Origin: Bryobacteraceae bacterium
GTDB lineage: Bacteria > Acidobacteriota > Terriglobia > Bryobacterales > Bryobacteraceae
Assembly: GCA_014379815.1 (NCBI GenBank)
Contig: JACMLA010000436.1
Location: 1 to 6,923, forward strand
Reading direction: 5' to 3'
DNA length: 6,923 nt
How positions within the stretch are numbered: the stretch's first letter is position 1; every line of letters starts with the position of its first letter. Under the pieces are notes generated by a model. The model ran no database searches. It was not told where the DNA came from and saw only the letters and a program-made list of their open reading frames with translations. A program made the translations under genes and the position numbers. Positions 1 through 5,351 of this stretch are shown one piece after another.

Positions 1-1443
1 AGGTCTGCCAGTTGTCTGCAAAAACTCCGTCAGAATGTCGGGTGTATTTGGCCAGTGATTTCCCCGGAAAAAGTCGCTCACCGGAGGCTGCGTCAGCTCC
101 GTAAAATAGGTGCTTAGTTCGTGCTTTGCGTGCCTCCACGGGAAGTAGGTATAGGACTGGCTGAATCCCGCTTTGGCCAGACGATACATCACCTTGGGTC
201 TGGTAAATGCCTCGGAGAGAAAGAGAACCTGAGGGTGTTTCGCTTTCAACTCCCCAATGCACCACTCCCAAAAAGGAAAGGCTTTGGTGTGGGGATTATC
301 CACGCGGAAGATAAGAACACCCTGATCGATCCAGAACTCGAAGACGCTCTTCAGCTCGCTCCACATCTCCTGCCAGTTTCCGGACTCAAAGTCAAAAGGG
401 TAGATGTCCTGATACTTCTTGGGCGGATTCTCGGCATACTGGATTGTCCCGTCAGGCCTTCGTCGAAACCACTCGGGATGCTCAGACGCGTAGGGGTGGT
501 CAGGTGACGCCTGAAACGCAATGTCGAGCGCCACACTGATTCCTAATTCGTGGGCTGACGCGACAAGTTCCCGAAAGTCATCCATCGTGCCAAGCTGCGG
601 GTGCACCGACTTGTGTCCGCCTTCAGGAGCACCAATCGCCCAGGGACTTCCGACGTCTTCCGACTCAGTCGTCAGTGTATTATTCCGGCCTTTACGGAAT
701 GTGGTTCCGACGGGGTGGACAGGCGGGAGGTACAGAACGTCGAAGCCCATCTCGGCCACATAGGGCAATCTCGCAATGCAATCCCGAAACGTCCCATGGG
801 TCACGCCGTCGTTCGCTGCCGAGCGTGGAAAAAATTCATACCAGGTGCTAAAACGTGCTTTGACCGGATCCACCACGACGGGCAAGACCCTTTCGTAGCG
901 CGTTTCGAGACTACGGTCGGGATACTTCGCCATCAGTGTGGCCAGCATTGTGTCTTGCGCAAGCTGTTCTATCTGACGTGCCGCGCCCAGCAGCCATGAC
1001 TGATCCGGTGCCGACGCTCTTGTGGCTGCTTCCTCTATCAGTGCTGCCCCGATTCGGTAGTCCACTTCGGAGGCCTGATTCGCAAGGATGCGTTTGCCCA
1101 TGTCACGCTGCCATGTTTGAAAGGCATCGACCCATGCGACAACCGTGAATTCTACGCGGCCCGGTTCCGCTACGGTGAAACTGGCGTGCCACCGGTCATT
1201 GCGCTGAGCGTGCATGGGCACTTCCGTCCACCCGCTGGCAGCCGCATGGCGCCAGAGCAGAACTGCTGTCAACAAGTCGTGCCCGTCCGTGAATATGTCT
1301 GCTTCCACACGGATGGGGTCCCCTGCAATGCGTTTCGCTGGAAACCGTCCTCCGTCAACCTCAGGGCTGACTCCTTCTATAACTGCTCGTGATCGTCCGG
1401 CAATAGAAATCGTCCCGGTATGAGAAGGCACTCTGGAACTCAC
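1..1443 (-). CDS. glgE: Alpha-1,4-glucan:maltose-1-phosphate maltosyltransferase GlgE (3'-truncated by window edge)
   Basis: GlgE is a cytoplasmic GH13-family enzyme that transfers maltose from maltose-1-phosphate onto alpha-1,4-glucan chains, in the trehalose-to-glucan (TreS/Pep2/GlgE) route. The minus frame is open for 481 codons and runs off position 1. The N-terminal domain (about residues 20-105) begins VIEGVSPEVDGGRFPAKRIAGD, typical of the family, and leads into the catalytic barrel. Visible motifs are YEFFPRS (202-208), LYLPPVHPVG (about 237-246), KYQDIYPFDFES (about 343-354), FRVDNPHTK and LSEAFTRP. The putative nucleophile is Asp382 (bases 298-300) and the acid/base is Glu411 (211-213). 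Their 29-residue spacing equals D394/E423 of Streptomyces GlgE as I recall it. The family is about 660-700 residues, so roughly 180-220 C-terminal residues lie outside. No in-frame ATG follows the upstream stop at 1510-1512; GTG at 1443 is chosen, with GTG at 1431 as the alternative. No clear Shine-Dalgarno is present. Identity is very secure; the start is not. Confidence 0.95.
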   Translation of the reverse strand, partial: MSSRVPSHTGTISIAGRSRAVIEGVSPEVDGGRFPAKRIAGDPIRVEADIFTDGHDLLTAVLLWRHAAASGWTEVPMHAQRNDRWHASFTVAEPGRVEFTVVAWVDAFQTWQRDMGKRILANQASEVDYRIGAALIEEAATRASAPDQSWLLGAARQIEQLAQDTMLATLMAKYPDRSLETRYERVLPVVVDPVKARFSTWYEFFPRSAANDGVTHGTFRDCIARLPYVAEMGFDVLYLPPVHPVGTTFRKGRNNTLTTESEDVGSPWAIGAPEGGHKSVHPQLGTMDDFRELVASAHELGISVALDIAFQASPDHPYASEHPEWFRRRPDGTIQYAENPPKKYQDIYPFDFESGNWQEMWSELKSVFEFWIDQGVLIFRVDNPHTKAFPFWEWCIGELKAKHPQVLFLSEAFTRPKVMYRLAKAGFSQSYTYFPWRHAKHELSTYFTELTQPPVSDFFRGNHWPNTPDILTEFLQTTGRP

Positions 1444-1462
1444 AAAGGATAGAAGCCTGCCA

Positions 1463-1485
1463 TTCCATGCCCGTTTCGCATGGAA
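1463..1485. promoter_or_regulatory. Perfect 8-bp inverted repeat in the glgE divergent intergenic region
   Basis: TTCCATGC (1463-1470) and GCATGGAA (1478-1485) are exact reverse complements separated by 7 bases (CCGTTTC). The repeat lies in the 73-bp gap between the divergent starts of glgE (1443) and the secreted protein gene (1517). Its near edge is 19 bases upstream of the glgE GTG. The position suits an operator for a dimeric regulator, or a hairpin in the glgE 5' leader. No poly-T tract follows on either strand, so it is not an intrinsic terminator. The function is inferred from symmetry and position only. Confidence 0.45.
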
Positions 1486-1516
1486 CGCATGCTCATCATT
1501 CCGAGTCTGTCACTGC

Positions 1517-2029
1517 ATGCGCCTTCCAATGCTGGTCGTGATGATTTCCGTGTACGCTTCCGCAGCGTCTTTGCCAGCCTCACTGGATCGTTATGCTGGC
1601 AAATGGGAATTGCAAGCCGCCGCCAGCGACAACATTGAGGGCGCCATTGAGAAGACAATTGCGCCCATGAATTTCGTCAAACGCCCTATCGCCCGCGGAA
1701 AACTAAAGCGTCGCAATTATGCCTTCCCGCGAATGACTATTGCGTCCGGAGCTGACGGATTGTTGATCAATCAGGAAAAGGGTCTCAACGTTACCTACCA
1801 AATGCCAAACGTTGCCGTTCGAACAAAGGCACCTGACGGCGCCCAGGTCCTGTCCACCTTGTCAGCCGGCCCGGGCCTGATTCTGAACCACGTCACAGAA
1901 GAAGGTAAACGCGAAGACAATTACATTCTGAGTTCTGATGGCGCAGTGCTCACCATGGCAGTCAGCCTCTCCAGTACCCACCTTCCGCAGCCCCTGACCT
2001 ATAAGCTTGTGTACGGTCGATCAAAGTAA
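1517..2029 (+). CDS. Small secreted protein of unknown function, lipocalin-like start
   Basis: I do not recognise this 170-residue protein as a named family. Residues 1-17 look like a signal peptide: Arg2, a hydrophobic stretch (LPMLVVMISVYA) and a plausible cleavage site after A14-S15-A16. The mature part starts near DRYAGKWEL (24-32), a G-x-W arrangement at the first strand that resembles lipocalin-like and other small beta-barrel secreted proteins. The rest alternates hydrophobic and polar residues, as beta strands do, and has no cysteine and no transmembrane helix. It is probably exported across the inner membrane. ATG 1517 is the first ATG in frame; ATGs at codons 5 and 9 would shorten the signal peptide too far. 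No Shine-Dalgarno precedes it. It is divergent from glgE and about 220 bases ahead of the ribosomal operon, so context does not reveal its role. The gene is likely real because of its length and convincing signal peptide; its function is open. Confidence 0.75.
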   Translation: MRLPMLVVMISVYASAASLPASLDRYAGKWELQAAASDNIEGAIEKTIAPMNFVKRPIARGKLKRRNYAFPRMTIASGADGLLINQEKGLNVTYQMPNVAVRTKAPDGAQVLSTLSAGPGLILNHVTEEGKREDNYILSSDGAVLTMAVSLSSTHLPQPLTYKLVYGRSK

Positions 2030-2058
2030 GACCGCAAGCCGGGCGTCGCTTCGCAACG

Positions 2059-2088
2059 TTGCAAATCGGCGACAGAGTGAGTTATAGT
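2059..2088 (+). promoter_or_regulatory. Candidate sigma70-type promoter of the rplA-rplJ-rplL operon
   Basis: TTGCAA (2059-2064, 4/6 match to TTGACA) is followed after 18 bases by TATAGT (2083-2088, 5/6 match to TATAAT). Transcription would start near 2095 and leave a leader of about 155 bases before rplA. The -35 element overlaps a perfect 10-bp palindrome, GCAACGTTGC (2053-2062). This is the best promoter-like pair I see in the 2030-2250 gap, and a promoter is expected here because no ribosomal gene lies upstream. Confidence 0.45.
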
Positions 2089-2164
2089 CAAAGTTCTGCA
2101 GTTCTGAGCTGCTCCGTCCATCAGGCTGCCTGCAACATTCCTCTGAAGCGAGAATGAGCAGGAA

Positions 2165-2213
2165 GATGATCCCGGAGCGGTCATTCACTTGGGAGGCGTC
2201 GGGACGGATCATC
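2165..2213 (+). promoter_or_regulatory. Foldable leader upstream of rplA; candidate L1 autoregulatory site
   Basis: GATGATCC (2165-2172) is an exact reverse complement of GGATCATC (2206-2213), so the leader RNA can form an 8-bp stem closing a 33-base loop. Within it are a purine-rich GGGAGG (2191-2196) and a small possible hairpin, CGT/ACG, at 2197-2206. Ribosomal protein L1 is known in several bacteria to repress its own mRNA by binding a leader element that mimics its 23S rRNA site. A leader directly before rplA is where that would be expected when rplK is absent. The inverted repeat is seen; the link to L1 is inference. Confidence 0.35.
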
Positions 2214-2250
2214 GTACCCGGAGCCGTTTGGACCATTAGAGGTTTTCTAC

Positions 2251-2967
2251 ATGAGTCAAAAATCAGGAAAGAAGTTTGCGGCTGCCGCTGCACAGGTAGA
2301 AGCCCGCCCCTACCCTATCGAAGAAGCGGTAACACTCGTTCAAAAAATCAAATTTGCCAAGTTCGACGAGACCGTCGAGGTTCATATGCGCCTCGGCGTC
2401 GATCCCAAGCATGCGGACCAGATGGTTCGTGGAACGATCGTCCTTCCCAACGGCCTTGGAAGGTCTAAACGCGTCCTTGTCATCGCATCCGGAGAGAAAT
2501 TGCGCGAAGCGGAAGCTGCTGGCGCCGATTTCTTTGGTGGCGAAGAAATGGTGGCCCGCATACAGTCCGAGGGCTGGACTGACTACGACGCAGTGATCGC
2601 CACACCCGATATGATGCGCTCCGTTGGTCGCCTTGGCAAAATCCTTGGCCCCCGCGGCTTGATGCCTAATCCCAAGACCGGCACCGTAACCACAGACATC
2701 ACACGGGCTGTCGAGGAAACCAAAGCCGGTAAAGTCGAGTTTCGTGTAGATAAGACCGGAGTCATTCATGCTCCTGTCGGTAAAGTAAGTTTTGCGCTCG
2801 ACAAGCTGCTGGAAAACACCAACATGCTCATCAACGCTGTGGTTCGTGCCAAGCCCTCGGCAGCGAAGGGTAAATACGTTAAGAGCGCGACTTTGTGTTC
2901 CACCATGGGCCCCGGTGTGCCTATCGACATTACGGCACTCAACGCCGCGAAACAGGAACGGTCCTAA
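2251..2967 (+). CDS. rplA: 50S ribosomal protein L1
   Basis: L1 binds the mobile L1 stalk of 23S rRNA in the large subunit and helps release deacylated tRNA from the E site; in many bacteria it also represses its own mRNA. The 238-residue product is close to the family norm (about 230-235). It begins with a basic N-terminus ([12 protein letters not shown]), followed by the [37 protein letters not shown] region. The L1 signature is present at about residues 126-147, with [20 protein letters not shown]. The C-terminal domain closes with VGKVSF and [13 protein letters not shown] 2251 is supported by AGAGG at 2238-2242 with an 8-base spacer. It is the first gene of a three-gene operon, with rplJ starting 6 bases after its stop. 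rplK (L11), its usual upstream partner, is not in this window. No residue appears abnormal. Confidence 0.98.
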   Translation: MSQKSGKKFAAAAAQVEARPYPIEEAVTLVQKIKFAKFDETVEVHMRLGVDPKHADQMVRGTIVLPNGLGRSKRVLVIASGEKLREAEAAGADFFGGEEMVARIQSEGWTDYDAVIATPDMMRSVGRLGKILGPRGLMPNPKTGTVTTDITRAVEETKAGKVEFRVDKTGVIHAPVGKVSFALDKLLENTNMLINAVVRAKPSAAKGKYVKSATLCSTMGPGVPIDITALNAAKQERS

Positions 2968-2973
2968 GCACTC

Positions 2974-3504
2974 ATGAAGAGCAGAGAACAAAAGCAAAAG
3001 GAACTGGCGGCACTACGGGCCGAACTGGAGAAGTCTCCGGCCCTCTTCATCACTGGCTACGAAAAAATGACCGTGCAGCAGGATTATGAGCTGCGGAAGA
3101 CAATTCGTGGCGTGGGCGGTGACTATCAGATCGTTAAGAACAACATCGCCGACAAGGCTTCAGAAAACCTGCCGTCCAGCGAGGTACTGAACAACCTCAA
3201 GGGAATGACCTCGGTTGCATTTACCACCGAGGATCCGGTTGCTCTGGCAAAAGCTCTCATCGCATACGCCAAGACAACACCGGCATTTACATTCAAGGCT
3301 GGCTTCGTCGAAGGCCGGGCCATTGACATTAAAAGTATTAACGACTTGGCAACCATGCCTTCGAAAGAAGAACTGGTGGCAAAGGTTATGTTCCTGATCA
3401 ACTCGTCCGCTCAGCGACTTGCCGTATCTCTCAACGGAGTCGCCCGAAACATGGCCGTGGCGTTGAACGAAGCGATCAAGGAAGAAAAGTTTCCGCAGGG
3501 TTAG
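2974..3504 (+). CDS. rplJ: 50S ribosomal protein L10
   Basis: L10 anchors the L7/L12 dimers to the base of the 50S stalk next to L11, where elongation factors are recruited. The 176-residue protein has the expected L10 start (KELAALRAELEKSPALFITGYEKMTV), the RKTIRG and YQIVKNNIADKA segments of the rRNA-binding domain (about 40-65), and a long C-terminal helix from about residue 128 (MPSKEELVAKVMF onward) that carries the L12-binding sites. That tail is about 12 residues longer than in E. coli L10 and ends RNMAVALNEAIKEEKF. It lies 6 bases after rplA. The only upstream purine run (AGGA, 2954-2957) is 16 bases from the ATG, so translation is probably coupled to rplA. There is no room for the L10 leader that many bacteria carry before rplJ, so control probably acts at the operon start. 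Identity is secure. Confidence 0.97.
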   Translation: MKSREQKQKELAALRAELEKSPALFITGYEKMTVQQDYELRKTIRGVGGDYQIVKNNIADKASENLPSSEVLNNLKGMTSVAFTTEDPVALAKALIAYAKTTPAFTFKAGFVEGRAIDIKSINDLATMPSKEELVAKVMFLINSSAQRLAVSLNGVARNMAVALNEAIKEEKFPQG

Positions 3505-3530
3505 TCACCGACAACCTGCAAACGAGTTCC

Positions 3531-3592
3531 GTCGCGCGATGACCACAAATCGTCGTGGCCCGGCTGGTGAAAACGTAGCGCTCGCGCGCGAC
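3531..3592 (+). promoter_or_regulatory. GC-rich inverted repeat in the rplJ-rplL gap
   Basis: The 120-base gap between rplJ and rplL contains GTCGCGCG (3531-3538) and its exact reverse complement CGCGCGAC (3585-3592). A smaller possible hairpin, CCAC (3543-3546) with GTGG (3555-3558), lies inside. No poly-T tract follows, so it does not look like a terminator. It may be an RNA processing or stability element that lets L7/L12 be made in excess of L10. A TATAAA at 3600-3605 lacks a good -35 partner. The structure is seen; the role is guesswork. Confidence 0.3.
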
Positions 3593-3624
3593 AACAGACT
3601 ATAAAGCGAGGAATAGGAAACAAC

Positions 3625-4011
3625 ATGGCGGACGTTAACGCGATTCTGGACCAGATCAAGTCGCTGACGCTGCTCGAAGCGGCGCAGCTCGTAATAGGTA
3701 TCGAAGAGGCATTTGGTGTATCGGCAGCCGCAGCCTCAGTGGCCGCTGCACCGGCTGCTGGCGGTGGCGCTGCCGCAGCCGCAGCTCCGGTTGAAGAGAA
3801 GACCGAGTTCATGGTCGTTCTTACAGCCGCTGGCGCCAACAAGATCAACGTCATCAAGGTAGTTCGCGAAGTGACCAGCCTTGGCCTGAAAGAAGCCAAG
3901 GACCTCGTGGATGGCGCACCTAAGACCGTGAAGGAAGGCATCAACAAGGACGAAGCCGAGACCATTCGCAAGAAGTTCGCGGATGCCGGAGCAAGCGTCG
4001 AAGTAAAGTAG
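3625..4011 (+). CDS. rplL: 50S ribosomal protein L7/L12
   Basis: L7/L12 is the multicopy stalk protein that contacts EF-Tu, EF-G, IF2 and release factors and stimulates their GTPase activity. The 128-residue length is normal (about 120-130). The N-terminal dimerisation and L10-binding domain is residues 1-33 ([23 protein letters not shown] to EEAFGVS). The flexible hinge is the Ala/Gly-rich stretch at about 34-56. The C-terminal factor-binding domain runs from [10 protein letters not shown] to the end, with the conserved [30 protein letters not shown] helix-turn-helix surface and an EVK end. The start ATG has purine-rich sites upstream: GAGGAA (3608-3613) and AGGAA (3615-3619, 5-base spacer). 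It is the last gene of the operon. An intrinsic terminator follows within about 30 bases, and rpoB is not downstream as it is in most bacteria. Confidence 0.98.
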   Translation: MADVNAILDQIKSLTLLEAAQLVIGIEEAFGVSAAAASVAAAPAAGGGAAAAAAPVEEKTEFMVVLTAAGANKINVIKVVREVTSLGLKEAKDLVDGAPKTVKEGINKDEAETIRKKFADAGASVEVK

Positions 4012-4041
4012 CCTCAAACAAAATCACCATCAAATGTCATC

Positions 4042-4079
4042 GAGGCTCCCGGCACCCTGCCCGGAGCCTCTTTGCTTTT
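4042..4079 (+). terminator. Intrinsic terminator of the rplA-rplJ-rplL operon
   Basis: GAGGCTCC (4042-4049) pairs exactly with GGAGCCTC (4063-4070). With C4050 bulged, two more G-C pairs can form (4051-4052 with 4061-4062), leaving an 8-base loop. The 3' arm runs directly into TTTGCTTTT (4071-4079). It begins 30 bases after the rplL stop, so it separates the ribosomal operon from the next gene. It is read from the plus strand only. Confidence 0.85.
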
Positions 4080-4102
4080 AAAGCGGCTGCTATCATCGCC
4101 AA

Positions 4103-5005
4103 ATGCTTGCCGCCTTCCTGCTGTTCCAGGCGTTCACTCCCGACCTGCCTTCGTCCATACCTTCCACCCAAAATCCCATCGTGGAGTTGGCGACTTTCCG
4201 ATACATCGACCTCACCGAAGGCAGCGGAGCTCTTGCCAAACCCGGACAGAAATACACCGTGCACTATACCGGATGGCTCCGCGACGGGACCAAATTCGAC
4301 TCGTCAGTCGACCGGAAGGACCCTCTCGATTTTGTGCAGGGCCGGCGCCAGGTAATCGCCGGGTGGGAGATGGGCTTTCAAGGGATGAAGACCGGAGGAA
4401 AACGACGACTCTTCATTCCTCATCAGCTGGCGTATGGAGAGAAGGGAAGTGGACCAATCCCGCCAAACTCGGAACTGATCTTCGATGTGGAACTTCTGTC
4501 CGTCGCCGATGTGAAAGAACTTCCACCCTCAGCCGAACTCCTTGGGCCTTTTGACGAGTATCGGGACAAGATTCTCGCGCTTGCAAAAGCACTGCCTGAA
4601 GACAAGCTGGGCTACAGGCCCGCGCCGGGGGTCCGCTCAACGGGAGAGGTGTTGACCCACATCGCACTCGGCCTCGCACTGATGTCCGACATTGCGTTTA
4701 CGCAGCCCGCAAAGGACGTTCTGGACAAGCGCGTCGCCGCGATGCTGAGTCAGGAGATCGAGGCCCGGTCAAAAGAACAGCTTCTGGCGCTCCTTCAGAC
4801 CACTTTTACTGACGTTCGCAAAGCTATTGAGCCACTAAGGGCCGGAGCCCTGGCTCGTGAGGCGCAGTTCTTCAATGAACAGACCACACGAAGAGGCATC
4901 ATGATCTACATCGACACCCATTTAGCGGAGCATCTGGGTCAATTAATCGCGTATGCGCGCGTCAACGGGATTGTCCCACCGTGGTCTAACCCTGTATCGA
5001 AGTAA
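4103..5005 (+). CDS. Exported FKBP-type peptidyl-prolyl isomerase fused to a DinB-like domain
   Basis: This 300-residue protein has two recognisable domains. Residues about 28-135 form an FKBP domain that catalyses cis-trans isomerisation of X-Pro bonds. The FKBP12-like pocket is intact: Tyr55 (HYTG), Phe65-Asp66 (KFDSS), Phe77, Val84-Ile85 and Trp88 (QVIAGWEMG), Tyr111 (AYGEKG) and Phe127 (IFDVELL). Residues about 148-295 resemble the DinB/YfiT four-helix family, from FDEYRDKILALAKALPEDKLGYRPAPGVRSTGEVLTHIA to HLAEHLGQLIAYARVNGIVPP. His186, His273 and His277 match the three-histidine metal site of that family. Residues 1-18 (MLAAFLLFQAFTPDLPSS) are hydrophobic and probably a signal peptide, though without a basic N-terminus, so a periplasmic location is likely but not certain. 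The ATG lies 23 bases past the rplL terminator and has no Shine-Dalgarno. TATCAT (4091-4096) sits where a -10 box for a leaderless mRNA would be. The FKBP call is firm; the DinB call is good. Confidence 0.9.
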   Translation: MLAAFLLFQAFTPDLPSSIPSTQNPIVELATFRYIDLTEGSGALAKPGQKYTVHYTGWLRDGTKFDSSVDRKDPLDFVQGRRQVIAGWEMGFQGMKTGGKRRLFIPHQLAYGEKGSGPIPPNSELIFDVELLSVADVKELPPSAELLGPFDEYRDKILALAKALPEDKLGYRPAPGVRSTGEVLTHIALGLALMSDIAFTQPAKDVLDKRVAAMLSQEIEARSKEQLLALLQTTFTDVRKAIEPLRAGALAREAQFFNEQTTRRGIMIYIDTHLAEHLGQLIAYARVNGIVPPWSNPVSK

Positions 5006-5067
5006 CGGTTCAATGGCCACCTTGATGGCAGGCGGCGTGCTACGCTCCCATGCAGGAGGCAGTGCAA

Positions 5068-5277
5068 ATGGTACACGTACACGACGGGCAATGCGGTCTC
5101 TGCTCACATTTCGGAGAGACCCACAACACAGAAGCCAGGCTTCTCAGTATTCGCCAGATGGGCGAAGCACCGGAAGATCTGGTGGACGATTGCGGACATC
5201 CGCGGAACGCACCACTACACCTGAAAGTCACCGCAATCAGCGGCTGCGACGGCTTCGAACCCGCCCAGATTCACTAA
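5068..5277 (+). CDS. Small four-cysteine protein, possibly zinc-binding, function unknown
   Basis: The product is 69 residues, beginning MVHVHDGQCGLC. I do not recognise a named family. Cys9 and Cys12 form a CxxC, and Cys42 and Cys60 could complete a four-cysteine site; His14 (CSHFGE) and His44 (CGHPRN) lie close by. This looks like a zinc-ribbon-like or other small metal-binding fold. The segment EAPEDLVDDCGHPRNAPLHLKVTAISGCDGFEPA reads like a constrained, conserved protein. It has no signal peptide or membrane segment, so it is probably cytoplasmic. The start is decided by AGGAGG at 5054-5059, 8 bases before ATG 5068, the best ribosome site in the window; the ATG at 5050 lies upstream of that site and is rejected. 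A possible extended -10 (TGCTACGCT, 5038-5046) precedes it. It lies 62 bases after the FKBP-DinB gene and 74 bases before the YjbR-like gene, with no terminator between, so co-transcription is possible. Confidence 0.75.
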   Translation: MVHVHDGQCGLCSHFGETHNTEARLLSIRQMGEAPEDLVDDCGHPRNAPLHLKVTAISGCDGFEPAQIH

Positions 5278-5351
5278 ATCCACTGGTACGGAGGATTGCG
5301 GCCAAATCTGCCAGGCTACGCTGCCAATCCTTCGTCCCTGAACTGCTCCAG

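Noticed and set aside
121..507. A 128-codon plus-strand open frame, with further plus frames at 601-999 and 1117-1392
   Set aside because: All are antisense to the glgE coding sequence, whose active-site motifs read continuously on the minus strand through these positions.
1440..1658. A 72-codon minus-strand frame that could be a gene upstream of glgE
   Set aside because: It overlaps the N-terminus of the secreted protein and runs into the glgE start region, is Arg-rich with no motif, and is less credible than the signal-peptide-bearing plus frame.
2263..2997. A 244-codon open frame on the minus strand across rplA and the start of rplJ
   Set aside because: It is exactly antisense to a textbook L1 gene, its translation is rich in Cys, His and Phe with no recognisable motif, and it has no context of its own.
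3720..3792. GC-rich, Ala-codon-rich low-complexity stretch that looks like a DNA repeat
   Set aside because: It encodes the normal flexible Ala/Gly hinge of L7/L12 and is not an independent repeat element.
3501..3971. A 156-codon minus-strand open frame opposite rplL
   Set aside because: It is antisense to L7/L12. Its Ala-rich stretch is only the reverse complement of the Ala-rich hinge codons.
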